Source: Hymenopellis radicata (lineage: Eukaryota > Basidiomycota > Agaricomycetes > Agaricales > Physalacriaceae). From it: a stretch of DNA of 64,000 nt. Position numbers and translations under genes: made by a program. Every line of letters begins with the position of its first letter. Position 1 is the stretch's first letter. Below are positions 1 through 11,438 of this stretch, in pieces. Under the pieces are notes generated by a model, which was given only the letters and a program-made list of their open reading frames with translations, had not been told where the DNA came from and made no database searches. Where the stretch lies: contig JADNRX010000209.1 of assembly GCA_015501595.1 (NCBI GenBank), forward strand, positions 31,303-95,302. The letters run 5' to 3'.

Positions 1-880
1 CGAAAGCGCATTGTACGTTCTTTGTTTTTTTTTAAATTAAATCTGAATATTATTTCAGATTGATTGGGGTATATATAACGCATTCCATCCAGAGATTTAT
101 AAACGTATGGTCGAGCATGAATATCTCAGCACATGTAATTTTTTTAATTTTAATTTTTTAATTTTTGCTAAATTATTATCAGTTATGTGTCAATTCAAGC
201 GTGGCGCTCAGTTTGAACATTTTACGCAGAAAAATACTATGGCTGGCGCTGGTGCTACTGCAAAACAAGGTGGCGCACGAGGTGATGCTTACGGGCATGA
301 TGCGCAACATGAGGTTGAGTCTATCACCGGTATGCATCGGGGTTGGGATCTAGCAGAGGTGGGATTATAAAATTTGATTAATTCATTCTTATATGCTTTG
401 ACAGGATGGTATGCCTCTCATGTGTCTCGCCAAATTTCTTTGTCCAGGAATGGCGGCAGATATGCGAGAAAAGAGTCGTTCTGCAGACCGTCTAGGCTTG
501 ACAGGATATAATCTTTATTGGTGCAAAAATTATTTAGCTGCCCAACATGCAGATAAAGATGTGGTGCATACACTCTGCTGTCAGCTTCGGTGGTGGGGAA
601 ATACCAAAACCCGAGATTTTTCTTTCTGTCAACTGAGCTGGGGTTATTTTTGGCGAACATGCCCCAACTTTGCTTGGTGAGTTTTGTTTTATTTGTGGAA
701 CCTACTGTAATCAGTGCTTTCAGGTCGTTTGATTCTAGTCACGTTCACGGAACCATGTTGCCAGGACCGGGTTCGTTTTTTCGCGCCTGTGGAATTTATG
801 GACTCTACAGGGACTCCACGAACTGTTGTTGAAACGAGCAACAATGCCCCCAATGATGCAGGCGAGAACGCTGGTGGTCC
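1..880. other. AT-rich stretch with coding-like debris
   Basis: Short open stretches on the plus strand are separated by AT-rich, intron-like sequence (for example 130-180). They look like exons of a mobile-element or orphan gene, but I recognise no domain and could not assemble a reading frame. The stretch leads into the acidic-tail reading frame that follows. Confidence 0.3.
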
Positions 881-907
881 GCATTATAACCCCTTTTTGC
901 TCGGCAA

Positions 908-1284
908 TATTTCAATGTTGAGCGCGTACGTCGGCAGAATCGGCCAAACAACAACCAGGATGATCAGGAAGACGAGAACAACGGGGACGCTGGCGGAGAT
1001 GCTGGTGATGGCAATGGTGCAGGCGGTGGTGGTGACAATGGTGGCGGCAATCGTGATGGAGAGGAGGAAGAGGAAGAGGAAGAGGATGACGATGACGATG
1101 ACGACAACCTGCAAGGAGTAGTTGTTGGACCGCCACAGCCACCCGGTGCACGCACAAGTACCGGTGTACATCAAGCAGCACCGCGCCGTAATATCGCTGC
1201 GGCTCAACGACTTGATCATGCTATTCGCACACGCACCGCGAATCTTAACTACTGGGATGGTCAGGTTGGAAATGGGCCTATCTA
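908..1284 (+). pseudogene. C-terminal piece of an unknown protein with acidic low-complexity tail
   Basis: An open frame without its own start runs to a TAA at 1282-1284. It reads basic, then Asn/Asp/Gly-rich, then eight Glu and seven Asp in a row, then a Pro-rich and basic end. Such acidic tails are common in nuclear and transposon-encoded proteins of Agaricomycetes, so a transposon-derived protein end is my best guess. No catalytic domain is visible. The upstream exons were not resolved. It could also be the tail of an ordinary nuclear gene. Confidence 0.3.
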
Positions 1285-1499
1285 ACCTAGTAGTTTATTC
1301 AATACAACCAGTATTTTCCGCATTCAGCATTTGGTGAAGGTGTTTTATGTATGTGTGGCGCAGTTGCTCCTCGCGAGCGTCAAGCCTTGGTCACTCTCGG
1401 CCCGCAATTTACCGGAACCGGCATTCTCCGAAGAAGTGTTACTCCTTGACGACCTCTTCCATCATCTATCATCTCTCTGCTCAAGTTAAGTATCCTACT

Positions 1500-1770
1500 A
1501 CAGTCATCTCTCCCCGCGCAACCAACGTCATATCTGTCCGGCGCGACCAAAGTCATATCTCTCTGCGCAACCAAGGTCATATCTCTCTCCGACAACCCAT
1601 AATCTCTCTCCGACAACCCATATCTCTCTCCGACAAGCCAGGTCATATCTCTCTCCCGCGCGACCATCTCTCTCTCTCCCCGCACGACCATCTCTCTCTC
1701 CCCGCGCGACCATCTCTCTCTCCCCGCACGACCATCTCTCTCTCCCCGCGCAACCATCTCTCTCTCCTCA
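1500..1770. repeat. CT-rich minisatellite
   Basis: From about 1655 to 1765 a 22 bp unit of the form CGACCATCTCTCTCTCCCCGC plus one base is repeated about five times. It is preceded from 1500 by looser copies containing TCATATCTCTCT and CTCTCTCCGACAACCCATA. Open frames on both strands across this stretch are products of the repeat and are not genes. Confidence 0.8.
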
Positions 1771-1839
1771 AGTCTAAGCCGCTTAGTGGTGAAATTTGCT
1801 AGCTCATGTTGTATGTGTTGTCTTCAGACCCGATTTTTC

Positions 1840-2833
1840 GTGTATCAACTACCGACTTAATTTTTTGCCATTTTGAACAACATAACCATTCGCGTTGATT
1901 GCTTCTGTTACATCCGCAAAAGAGTCGATTACTGTACCGTTCCGACCGTAGGTTCGCGGCGTGTGACGCGTTATGCCGCGAACTTACAGGGAACAAGTTC
2001 GTTTTCAGGCACATGGCCCGATTTGGAAGTCCCGCCGCAGGCGGGCCCGAACAATTGCCGTTTTGAGCGATTTGACCCTGAAATCTAGCCGCGTTACGCG
2101 TTATCCTAAGCCGTAAGTTAGGTTCGCACAGCCGCGTGACGTGTTATGTGAATATCCGGTCGGAACGGTACAGTACGGTCAGCATGTAGGCCACCACTAC
2201 CCAGGCTATGGATGCAAAGGCGGCGATGGACCAGGTGTGCTCATAGTGGATCAGCTTGGTCATCAGCGGCCACCAGCCTTCGTTCTGTGGGAGCACAATC
2301 AGGGAAGCGAGCAGACCGTCTTCTTCGGAAAGATGAAGGGGAGATTGCTGTAGTCCCGCCAAAATCTTGACGGCATAATACGTGTTAGGATATGTCATGC
2401 CAGAGAAACGGCGAGCGACATGATAGCCGTTCAGGACGGTGAGGATGAGCGAATATGCCGCAAGGACGGGCGAGCCTATGGTAAGGAGCATGGCGATTAC
2501 GTTGTCCAGACGGTACTTGGCACCAAAGGGGAGTTGAGAGATCAACGCCAACCATGGGAGGAGCCAGGACGAGAACTATTTGGAGAACACAGACCAATTG
2601 AATGGTTCCTGGCCCCGTCCGTCCTCGCATTTGTCGCGACACACGACGTAAGGCATGGCGGTGGCGTTCTCCCAATGTACACGCCGACCAGAGCTGTCTA
2701 GTCCCACGTCGCCGAACTCCCCTGCATTGAGCTGAGCCAGACACTCATTATTGCTCCATGCACATGCGATCGGCAGAAATGCCAGCGAGGCAAGGATGAA
2801 CGTCACTAAACGCATATCAGAGGCCGATTTCAA
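1840..2833 (-). pseudogene. Decayed multi-pass membrane protein gene
   Basis: The minus-strand frame starts at 2833 (or at a second Met at 2815) with a signal-peptide-like segment, then a Cys-containing lumenal stretch, then several hydrophobic segments ending around 2176. It resembles a large uncharacterised Agaricomycete membrane-protein family with secretory signal and many helices (recognised from memory, family unnamed). It is broken in three ways. A TAG at about 2576-2578 interrupts an otherwise continuous frame, one transition from a Gln codon. The 242 bp TA-flanked element enters a Val/Ile junction. After the element the frame runs only about 30 more codons to a stop, well short of the family's usual size. 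A truncated, non-functional copy is the best reading. Confidence 0.6.
1932..2173. mobile_element. 242 bp TA-flanked inverted-repeat element (Tc1/mariner-type MITE)
   Basis: Both ends carry the same 17 bp inverted repeat CTGTACCGTTCCGACCG, and each end is flanked by TA (1930-1931 and 2174-2175). A TA duplication is the target signature of Tc1/mariner-type elements. The inside has further partial symmetry (GTTCGCG / CGCGTGACG blocks) and no transposase frame, so it is non-autonomous. It sits inside the membrane-protein pseudogene that follows: removing the element and one TA rejoins an open minus-strand frame. Confidence 0.8.
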
Positions 2834-5238
2834 GTATCGCGAAACGCTGACCGTTTGACCTGTACATCTACACAGAAGTAGTCGCTCACGGAATTAGGGC
2901 ATGGAAAACTAGAAGCTATCGATTTTGGGGAGCTTATCTTATACCTCTGACGATCCGCATGTGTGTGGGAGCAAAGTGCAGGGAGAGTGTAAAGGCGGTC
3001 TAGCAGCAGCGGAGTCATTTGTCAAGTCAACGCCAGGTCAATGCCACTGTGAGACAGCGTCCCAAGCGGAATGACCCGCAAGCCTGTTATGGGAAGGAGA
3101 GAACGAAGAGATAAATTAATCCCACTAACTCGGTGAAGCATTCCGACTGTCAAGCCAGTTTGCTGTAAATACTGCCTTAATATCAGCGTAGCACCCTGCA
3201 TGATGCGCAAGAGAAATAAACGTGTAGGGGGTGAGGTATGAGTAATGCCTCGCGTTTATCAAACAATGTAAACGTTATCATTTGATTGTGGTGAAGGAGT
3301 CAAAGGGGTACATAGCCACGCTGGATGGGCTTCGTGCATTCCGAGACGATTCCGTGTTCCTGGACCGGCAGGGTCGGTGTTTAACACAATCCCAACTTCC
3401 AAGCAGAAATGGATCGCAAGAGTGTAGGCTATGGGGTAACTAGAAGAAAACGCATCGCGAGTGCTACAGACTGAGATGGACGTCAGTAGCAAATGGCCGG
3501 CGGGCCGCGGCCACCTCGGGACGTGCCGTGCCGTGTTTCGTCATTTGTTTATTTCTCACGCTCTGGGAACCTAACACCTTCCAAGGTTCTCTACTTACCT
3601 TTAAATAGCGGTCGATCGGCACGACCACCAGTGCAAGCAGGAGACCAAGATGGTACGGATCAAGTTCCTCGTGTCAGCGATTTACCAAAGCTTAGCCTTG
3701 AAGCGAAGTCAGTACGCCACATTGATTCACGGCCGGTCGTTCGCCCTAAAGATTATGGAAGATCGCTCCGCTGAGAAGTTTGGAGATGATAATAACATTG
3801 ACTCGTATGTAAACGAAGTGGGACCCCTTGAAGGACCTCCTTTGGATGGACAGCATTTCAACGTCTTTGACGTGTATGTGTTTAACGTCATCCGTGGCAA
3901 AGCTCTTCATGGCTCTTCGACGTTGCGCCGCCCAAAGTGGCTACCTCTGGGCTACCTTCATCATCACGCCTCTTTTTAAAAGATAAAGCGGCGGCCGGCT
4001 GCCGATACACGTCTCATCCTAGTCTCCGTCAAAATCTTGAAATGTACGAGCATTACAATTCCTTGACAGGGCAACAAGCCCTCCAGGAGCAGGTGTGGCA
4101 GGTTACGCTCACGATGACGATTGCCGGAACGACGACATACTGTCTTCAGTGGCCTCCATTCGTTCCTTTGTTACTTCCTGGCTTCGCTTGACTGAAGTCA
4201 CTGAACATCTGCAATTATACTCAGCACTGTCCCAAATGGTACGTTGTCTACTGCTCAGTTTGCGCTACATCGCACGGAAAATGTGGCACCTTTTTAGGCT
4301 CCCTCGTCAAGCGGTGAAATTTGATACCTTGCATCTCCAGTGTGTCTTTCATTTCGCTTAAAGCCTTCTGCTTATGTCTTCCAGGTAGTTCTGAGTTCAC
4401 AGTTCGCCGCGCGAATTGGTACGGATCGATCCGGCTATTACCTCAGAGCGTCAAAACTTTAAACCAGCTAATCTTCAACGTCCATCAGAGACTCTCCAGC
4501 CCCTCCCGGCGACGTGACGGTCGGGATCTGCCAGCATGCCTCCTCCCCCCATTCCAGACCGCACCAGTACCGCACCTCAGAGCATGTCCAGGTCCCAAAC
4601 TTCCAAATGAAAATCCAGGACGAATTCGGATTCGGATTGTCAATGAGTGTCAACAGGTGTCAACATATGTATGCGTCTTTGCCTCTGCAAGTGCCTCGGC
4701 GTGATAATGGATAATTTTCCTATGTGCTGGCTTGAATACGCGTACGTCGTCGTCTTCAGCTGGGTATGCGATTCCTAAAGGTCTCGTAACACTATGACAG
4801 TTTTGTCGTAACGCTATGATAGTTTTGCTCCTCGCGATGGTCGTCTTTTGCTTCCAGGAATGAAATTCGCATTCATGATCGGTGCGGCTATACTCTACAG
4901 CCCTGAACTCGGACTGATTGCTCTTCACAAACCCGCTCCGTCGCACATGCATCTCCAGTCCAAACACGGGTCTTTCTTCATCTGTGCGTCCATGTACCAA
5001 CTTTCGATTCTGGTGCGTGCAACGGGAAGGAGGAATTAGTAACCCTGGAAAGACGACAACGCGTTACGCCCACCCGATGACAATCTACGGAATCTAATTG
5101 ACGCGCAACCTCAGCGCAACCTGCCCTCCTTCTAGAAACGCGATCACCCTAGGGGCGTGGCATGTCTGAGTCTCTATTTAGGCCTTATCCTCCTCCTCTA
5201 TCCCTCCCACATCGCACTAGTTCACCACTACCTTTTCC
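2834..5238. other. Gene-poor stretch, no gene supported
   Basis: Only short open frames are present. The longest (3650-3979, plus, 109 codons) shows no recognisable motif. A 22 bp unit beginning TCGTAAC and ending AGTTTTG is tandemly duplicated at 4784-4805 and 4806-4827. The last 100 bases are CT-rich and lead into the short-chain dehydrogenase start, as is usual for fungal core promoters. Confidence 0.5.
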
Positions 5239-6374
5239 ATGGCTCCCAAAGTTTGGCTCAGTACGTCTCTCCTCCCCGCGTCAACGCTATCAGCTTTAAC
5301 GCGGCTCCTGCTTTCTAGTCACAGGCGCGAACGCCGGTTTCGGACGTGCCATGCTCGACTGCGTCCTCCAGAACGGAGACAATGTTATCGCTGCCGTGCG
5401 CCGCCCCGAGACCCTCGCGGATCTGCCCAAGGACCGCGTTACCGTCGTGAAGATGGACGTGACAAAGCCCGAGCAGATCGACGCCGCCTTCGAGGAGATC
5501 AAGGCCAAGGGCCTCCGCATCGATGTGCTGTATAACAACGCGGGCTTCCCGAACGTCGGTGAGGTCGAGGCCGTGCCTCTGGATGTCTGCAGGAGCCTGT
5601 TCGAGGTGGGTCCATCGGTCTGACCTACAATTGTAGGCGTCTAATCGTGGCTCTAGACCAACTTCTGGGGATCGACGACTGTGTTGCGCAAGTCGCTCGC
5701 ACACATGCGGGATGTGAACCAGCCGTCGGGCGGAAGATTATTGCAAATGGCGTCCATGTTCGGTCACACAGTGCGTATTCCTTGGCCGTCCTTTCTGATG
5801 TTCTTAGTTAATGTAATCTAGGTGGATGGATGCACTGGATACTACGGCGCGACTAAGCACGGTACGTCGTTCACATCGTCGTCCTTCTCAATCACTGACA
5901 TCACGTCCAGCGATGGAAGCCCTCAGCGAGGCCCTATCCAAGGAGCTCGACCCCGCATGGAACATCAAGGTACACTCTCCCTCTTCCCCTCCCATCTACG
6001 CTCAACTCACCGTTCCTCTCCAGGTCGTAATCCTCCAACCTGGTTACTTCCTGACCGACGGCCTCAAGGGAACCGGAGGTGTCAGTGGCACCCAAAAATC
6101 CTACGAGATCCACGGACACCCCGCATACACCAACCCCACCGTCGAGGGCGTCGCCATCCGCAACGCCTTCAACACCATCACCGACCCCTCCACCATCATC
6201 AAGGGCGACCCCGCGAAGCTGAGCGCGGCCGTGTACAAGGCCGCCGCGTTGGAGAACCCACCGCTGTGGCTGCCTCTCGGTAAGGACGCGTACCAGAAAA
6301 TCCGTGCCAAGTTGGAGAAGTATAAGAAGGACATGGATGCGTATGAGAGCTGGAGTGCGGATTTGGAGTTCTAG
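5239..6374 (+). CDS. Short-chain dehydrogenase/reductase (SDR)
   Basis: Classical NAD(P)-dependent oxidoreductase of the SDR superfamily; substrate not predictable. Six exons: 5239-5260, 5319-5605, 5657-5770, 5822-5861, 5911-5969, 6024-6374, all with GT-AG introns of 49-58 nt, giving 290 residues. The first intron splits the codon before the cofactor motif TGANAGFG (about residues 9-16). NNAG follows near residue 90. The active-site Ser lies in LQMAS and the Tyr-Lys pair in YYGATK, downstream of it as expected. Length is normal for the family. No transmembrane segment or signal peptide. The start is the ATG 83 nt upstream of TGANAGFG, which gives the usual short N-terminus. Its 3' end faces the TLC-Lgt gene only 268 bp away. 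Function as a generic reductase of secondary or primary metabolism is an inference. Confidence 0.92.
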
Positions 6375-6642
6375 ACGTTGTCTGATCGTAGAAGTATAAC
6401 TGTGCATATAGATTTGAGGATACGACATACTCATGACACTCATGACATTTAAACAGTGTGATCTAGTGAGCTCATTGAAATCAGGCTCTCTGGTAAAGCA
6501 CAGGAAAAAAAACCTTGGCTTTGAGACCAAGTTCATGCGCGGCGTCGTACGCGGTTCAGAGATTTGTCCTTTCTACATACATAGTACATTGATGTCCTTT
6601 CTAAAGTCGTCCATCCGGATAGCTTATAGTACATCTAATCTA

Positions 6643-8319
6643 TTACGCCCACCGCCCTATTTCGCCCTTATTCACTCCATAGACCACCGTCCCCAGAACC
6701 AGCGCAGTCCATACTGGTCCCATGCCCACGCTTTCCACATCGAGCTGCATGCCGGGCGATCGCTGAAATCGGAACGTCCACCATGCACATCCCACCCCCA
6801 GAATGAACTGCATCATCGCAAGCCACGCCGTAAGAGAAATCTTACTCCTCTCCATCCCACGATAATCTGCGCGATAGCGCTCGCTGACGAGCCGGACGAT
6901 TGCATGCCCTGCGAGCGTCATCGATCCGACAAACGCAACAGAGACCTCCGTGTAAGCGAGCAGCGGGAGCGGAACAAGGAGGGCTTGTAGAGCAAAAGCC
7001 AGAGCTGAAAGAAGTTGAACAGGAAACAAGGGCACCTTGACCCAACGCGGGCGTGAACGCGCTAGAGCGGAATACGTGGGATGCGCGTACGTCACGTTGA
7101 GGAATTCAGGCGCCCAAGGAATGTCAGCTCGAGGACACCCGTAGCAGCACCCATAGTGGTGGCAGCCGATGCGCGAGAACACTTCGTAGAAGGGGAATCC
7201 GACGCCCAACGCTCCGAGGAATGACCACACATCCGACAGCATTCCGATGTGATTCAGCACGAGTACTGCGACACCCACACCACACACACCCCCGTGAAGC
7301 CAGAATCCCGGGCGCAAAATGGTCCTGAGCGGAGCGCATCGTAGTGCGGTAAGACCGTCTTCAAAAACGAGCGAGAAGAGCCGCGCTCCAACGATGGCGG
7401 ACCCTAGAACAATCGGAAGCGTGTATGCATGGGATGTCGACACCGGCGTCAGGGTAACAACAGCCAGCGCGAGCGACGCGAATCCCAGACCCATCAGCGG
7501 GCCGTAGATCGTGATGATCCAGCTCCGTGCCCCAGCGAGCACGATATGGAAAGGGTGATAATGGGATTGGACGGTAATAATACGGGGCCGCTGATTCGTC
7601 TTCTCCGTGTCTCTTGAATCATGATCATGCCCGAGCAATGACAATATCTGCCGCCGAACGTACATGCCGCAGAATAGCACATGCGCGCCCATCATGCTCC
7701 ATCCAGCAGCTTGGTCGGCGAATGACCGTCCATTAAAATCTGGATCGGTAAAGAGGAAGAGAGCGGCGTGGACGATACCGTAGCACCGGAGGACGGTGTA
7801 TTGGACGGCGTTGAACAGGATGAGGCGCCGGTGGAATTCTGAACGCCTCGCCTGCGAGAAGTCTCTCCACGCAGACATGATCCACAGTATGTCGCCAGGT
7901 ATTTCGGAGATGAGAGTGGTGACGATGACGAGGAAGGGTGTGAGAGGCCAATGGCGCGTAAGTGTTGCGCCCAAGGCGAGGAGGGACGCAAGGTGATGGA
8001 CGACATATAGGTTGTACAGGTCCAGTCTGTTGAGTTCCGCTACCCAGAGGACGGAGCGCCCGATGAGACATCTAGTGGTGCTCTCTTCGTCCAAGCCGCC
8101 CTCGACGACCGCGGAGAAGGAAGCTCGGGCGCAAGATGGCGTTGACAACAATGTGATCAATGCGCCCATGCATATACCGGTGAACACACGAAGCTTGTGC
8201 GTATCGAAGAGCCATTGGTGGAATGCGGGAGACGCGTGCTTGAGGGTGTACTGAATACACCGTTCAACGAGATAGTAGACGACGAAGAGGTAAAGGATGA
8301 AGGTAACCGATGAATCCAT
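6643..8319 (-). CDS. Multi-pass membrane protein: TLC-like N-half fused to Lgt-like C-half
   Basis: Uninterrupted frame of 558 residues. Residues 1-230 hold about six hydrophobic segments with a His pair (108-109) preceded by acidic residues, resembling TLC (TRAM/LAG1/CLN8) domains. A polar linker (about 230-248) follows. Residues 262-558 match the architecture of bacterial prolipoprotein diacylglyceryl transferase (Lgt): VGAR (310-313), a Leu-Arg-Pro stretch leading to LHGG (341-344; His103 loop in E. coli Lgt), SRIGCHHYGCCYG (382-394; the Arg143 signature with the GCCYG variant), PW (401-402), AHPTY (412-416), PVQLL (433-437) and RLVSE (476-480; Arg239/Glu243 positions). The Asn146 and Glu151 positions are Cys here, so the chemistry may differ. 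Eukaryotes have no bacterial-type lipoproteins, so the substrate is unknown; a role in membrane lipid or acyl transfer is inference. Start is the first in-frame ATG. Bacterial origin of the C-half by transfer is likely. Confidence 0.8.
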   Translation of the reverse strand: MDSSVTFILYLFVVYYLVERCIQYTLKHASPAFHQWLFDTHKLRVFTGICMGALITLLSTPSCARASFSAVVEGGLDEESTTRCLIGRSVLWVAELNRLDLYNLYVVHHLASLLALGATLTRHWPLTPFLVIVTTLISEIPGDILWIMSAWRDFSQARRSEFHRRLILFNAVQYTVLRCYGIVHAALFLFTDPDFNGRSFADQAAGWSMMGAHVLFCGMYVRRQILSLLGHDHDSRDTEKTNQRPRIITVQSHYHPFHIVLAGARSWIITIYGPLMGLGFASLALAVVTLTPVSTSHAYTLPIVLGSAIVGARLFSLVFEDGLTALRCAPLRTILRPGFWLHGGVCGVGVAVLVLNHIGMLSDVWSFLGALGVGFPFYEVFSRIGCHHYGCCYGCPRADIPWAPEFLNVTYAHPTYSALARSRPRWVKVPLFPVQLLSALAFALQALLVPLPLLAYTEVSVAFVGSMTLAGHAIVRLVSERYRADYRGMERSKISLTAWLAMMQFILGVGCAWWTFRFQRSPGMQLDVESVGMGPVWTALVLGTVVYGVNKGEIGRWA

Positions 8320-9306
8320 TGTGCCGAAGAAATCTCTATAGACTCGTCAGTATAAGTAGAAATGCTCAAGTGTTTGATGATACCCACGGTGACCTTGCGT
8401 TACCAGAAGACCGAGATGATTCCAAACGGTGTTGTGGTGAAGATTTTGATGATCAGCGCGTGGGGTGATCCAGGACGTGCCTCGTCGACGGCGGCTTCTG
8501 ATAAAAGCATTAGCTGTAATCTTACAACGGAGAAAATCGAATACCGCTTGTACTAAAAGATGAATGAATATCATCGAGTGACGCGACCTACTACTTATAT
8601 ATGTTTCCCAGTCTCCGGAGGCGCCTAGAAAAATAGCCAGCAAACGGTGGTGGTGGTGGATGCATAAACCCAGGCGGTGTTACTCTTAGTGAAGTCTCAG
8701 ACTTTCCGGAAATTTCGTGTTTCATACACCACAGCGTCCCGCCGTGTTTGAAGGCACCACGTCAAGGTCGCAGGAGCTTGCGCAGGAGGCGATGATTGAG
8801 GGGGAGAGAACCTAACCCATGGTTTCGACCAGATTACGCCACGTTTACATTCAAGTCTACGACAGCCGGAGAGAATGTCTGTTCTAGTGAAACGTCAGAA
8901 AAGATTCAAAAGAAGATTTGAAGCTGATGTGCTGGAGGAGGAAATGATTTACGTCGCATTGTCAGAAGGGTATCATTCGAAGGCTAGTGGTGAAAAGGAG
9001 ACAGTGACCGGCCCGAGGACCCGACGTCTGTTTCGTTTTACGATTCGCGATCAAGCCCGCATTAAATGGAAGAGCAAAAACAGACGCCAAGAACCAAAGC
9101 GAAGGCATCCGAATCTTGGAGAGGCGAGAGCTAATCATAATTCATTACACAGATGCAAAAACAGAGGAGCATTCAATTCACCTTGCGAACAGAGAAGAGC
9201 CCGAGACAGCCGTTCCTTCAATTGCTTTCGGCAAGTACTACGTTTCGAACCTGGAAGCGGTCGTTTCGACGCATATTAGCTAATCTACAAGTTAGAAGTA
9301 CTCACC
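8320..9306. other. Intergenic stretch
   Basis: No gene supported. It contains the upstream region of the TLC-Lgt gene and an unsupported 134-codon open frame (8875-9279, plus) that is highly basic and shows no domain. The last ten bases (9297-9306) are one copy of the target duplication of the neighbouring element. Confidence 0.5.
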
Positions 9307-10929
9307 CCCAGTGAGAATTCCGTCGACATGGGGTGACATGGGGTGACAAACGTCGACATGTCACCCGAAGTCATCCCATGTCACCCCATATCGAAAAAGT
9401 GGCTGTAATTCCGACATGGGATGATATATGCCGACACACAGCGATAAATTTGCTGCTATAATACGGCCAGATTTCCTGCTATTCGGTATCGCTGTATACT
9501 GTATCACTCTATATCACTATATGCCTGAATTTGATGATACAGAACGACATCCATAGACAATGTACTGGTAGAGGATGCTACTCTACGTCGGTTCCCTTGA
9601 TCATGCCTCCGTTTCCTCATCGCGCCTGCCACCCAAAATTCTCCAATTGCTCGATGTCCCGCTATGTGTGGTTGTGCGATGGAGAGAAGATGTCGCGAAT
9701 GCAATGTTGTTTCCCTGGTTCTAGGAACTCGTCAGAAATGGCTAAAATGAAAGAGCCGATTTGACATACCATTGGTATGTGAGCCGAGATAGACGGGGAG
9801 TGCAGTCAATGCCTGAATATATGCGTGAGTAAGGAGAGTACGGGGTATCGGGAAGCAAGTACGCACGTTATTGTCCCTTTTCTGCACCCGTCTAAACGTG
9901 TCGAGCAAATTCGGGCGTCGGAATGCCTGTAAGCCTAGGCAACAAGTCGACACGTATATGCGCATCAGTCTCGAGTCTTCATAGAAAGTGGCTGGCTCCT
10001 GGGAATGTCAGTCGAGGTTGCAAAGGAGTGCGGGTCTTACCTCTACGCCAACAGTCCTGCACAGGGAGCCTACCGGACACTTAACAACCCACCAGCCTAG
10101 AGATATGCTGCATCGGTTGCTAGCCTCCTCCGGCCATGCAATCACGTCGCAAGAATGTGCGAATCGGGTCGCCGGAGCCTCCCAAGGATAAGTGCGTAAG
10201 AAGCGCGTCGATGATGGCCGCCGCTGTGAAAGCCACGCGTCATTGGTATGTCTTAGCGTCAGAGCACCTGCTGCCGCCTAACTGATGAGGATATGAGCCA
10301 TCTTAGGCGAACGGCGTGGTCTCGCGAGTAGGGCAAGCAACCAGCCCGAACCTTAACATATGCGCCATCAGTAGAAGCGCGCACATTAGAACGAGTACGC
10401 ACCGCTTCATCGTCAGTGCCCGTTAAGTCCTAGCTCAACTACGGCGGCGCCTCTTGCAATTCATACGTCGGGGAGCGAGCGGGTACCTGCAGGCAAGAGG
10501 GAGCACGATGATCCAGACGAAAGCGCGCAAATCAGTTGCCTGAAGTCGTGTCGCATGAGTCTGCGACGATGAGGTGGAGGTAGAGAGCAGCACAGTCACA
10601 GCGGAGAGGCACAGAGACCATGGTGGTAGCAAGACAAGACGCGAAGACGACGGCAAACACACGTCATTACGTTGGCTCCGAGTTAGTCGCGGATGTTCGC
10701 GACTTGTCGAAATCATCGAGGAGTCGTAAATCTCAACTTAAGAAAGAGCTTCTTCGGAGCTTCTGACATGTTTTTAAAGTAAATATCATCGTGAAGTCAA
10801 GTTGACATTCCCAACTTTAACAGTGATGATAATAATTGTCGCTCCATATCATCCTATGTCGCTGCGTGCCATCAGATTTATGGCCAGTCGCCGGGTGTCA
10901 TCCCATATCGACGGAATTCTCACTGGGCT
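9307..10929. mobile_element. 1.6 kb terminal-inverted-repeat element, non-autonomous
   Basis: The left end begins CCCAGTGAGAATTCCGTCGA and the right end is its reverse complement with few changes (about 30 bp of match). The ten bases AGTACTCACC occur directly outside the left end (9297-9306) and the right end (10930-10939), a target-site duplication. A duplication of 8-10 bp fits hAT or Mutator-like insertion. Near both ends CATGGGRTGACA-type words are repeated. No transposase frame is visible. Short hydrophobic open frames on the minus strand near 10310-10716 may be debris of a captured membrane-protein gene, which I could not identify. Confidence 0.75.
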
Positions 10930-11373
10930 AGTACTCACCGTTGGAGTAACAAAGTACACTTCTTCGTGGAGAACGTGTGTCAGGTCACTTACTAGACACT
11001 GAGAACCTGCGTCGAAGGGCAATATCTCCACATGCCACTCAAGGAGTGACGTCAGGACTTTGAAGCGTAGACTCGACCATATGATGGTGCAGCGAACGGC
11101 CCACTTCGACTCTCTGACTCAGGATAGGTCCAGTGTCGTGGTGTCAAAATGAAATAAATCGCTCCAAGAGGTGTCTGCGACTGAGAGTAGTCCTAGACAA
11201 GGTTGTTCAGACAATTAACCTTGTCCTTTCCCGTTTAAACAACGTATTGCAGAGGAGGTTTGGAGGAGACGATGGCGTGGGAAATGAAAACGGATTTTCC
11301 CACTATCAACTCCGTCGCTCCGATCGAAAATCTCTTATCTCTGGCTATGATAATCGAGCGGCGCAACCTCCGC

Positions 11374-11379
11374 TATAAA
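11374..11379 (+). promoter_or_regulatory. TATA-like box of the hydroxyacid dehydrogenase gene
   Basis: TATAAA lies 60 nt upstream of the start ATG and is followed by a CT-rich stretch, the usual layout of a TATA-type fungal promoter. Confidence 0.5.
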
Positions 11380-11438
11380 GCTCTTCCTCGCCGTCGCGCG
11401 CACAGGACCGGCCTTGCACGACTACCCGCTCTTGCGCT

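Noticed and set aside
1380..1757. 125-codon minus-strand frame full of RGER repeats
   Set aside because: It is the minisatellite read on the other strand.
5296..5704. Minus-strand frames opposite the SDR gene
   Set aside because: They are shadows of the high-GC coding strand and have no motifs.
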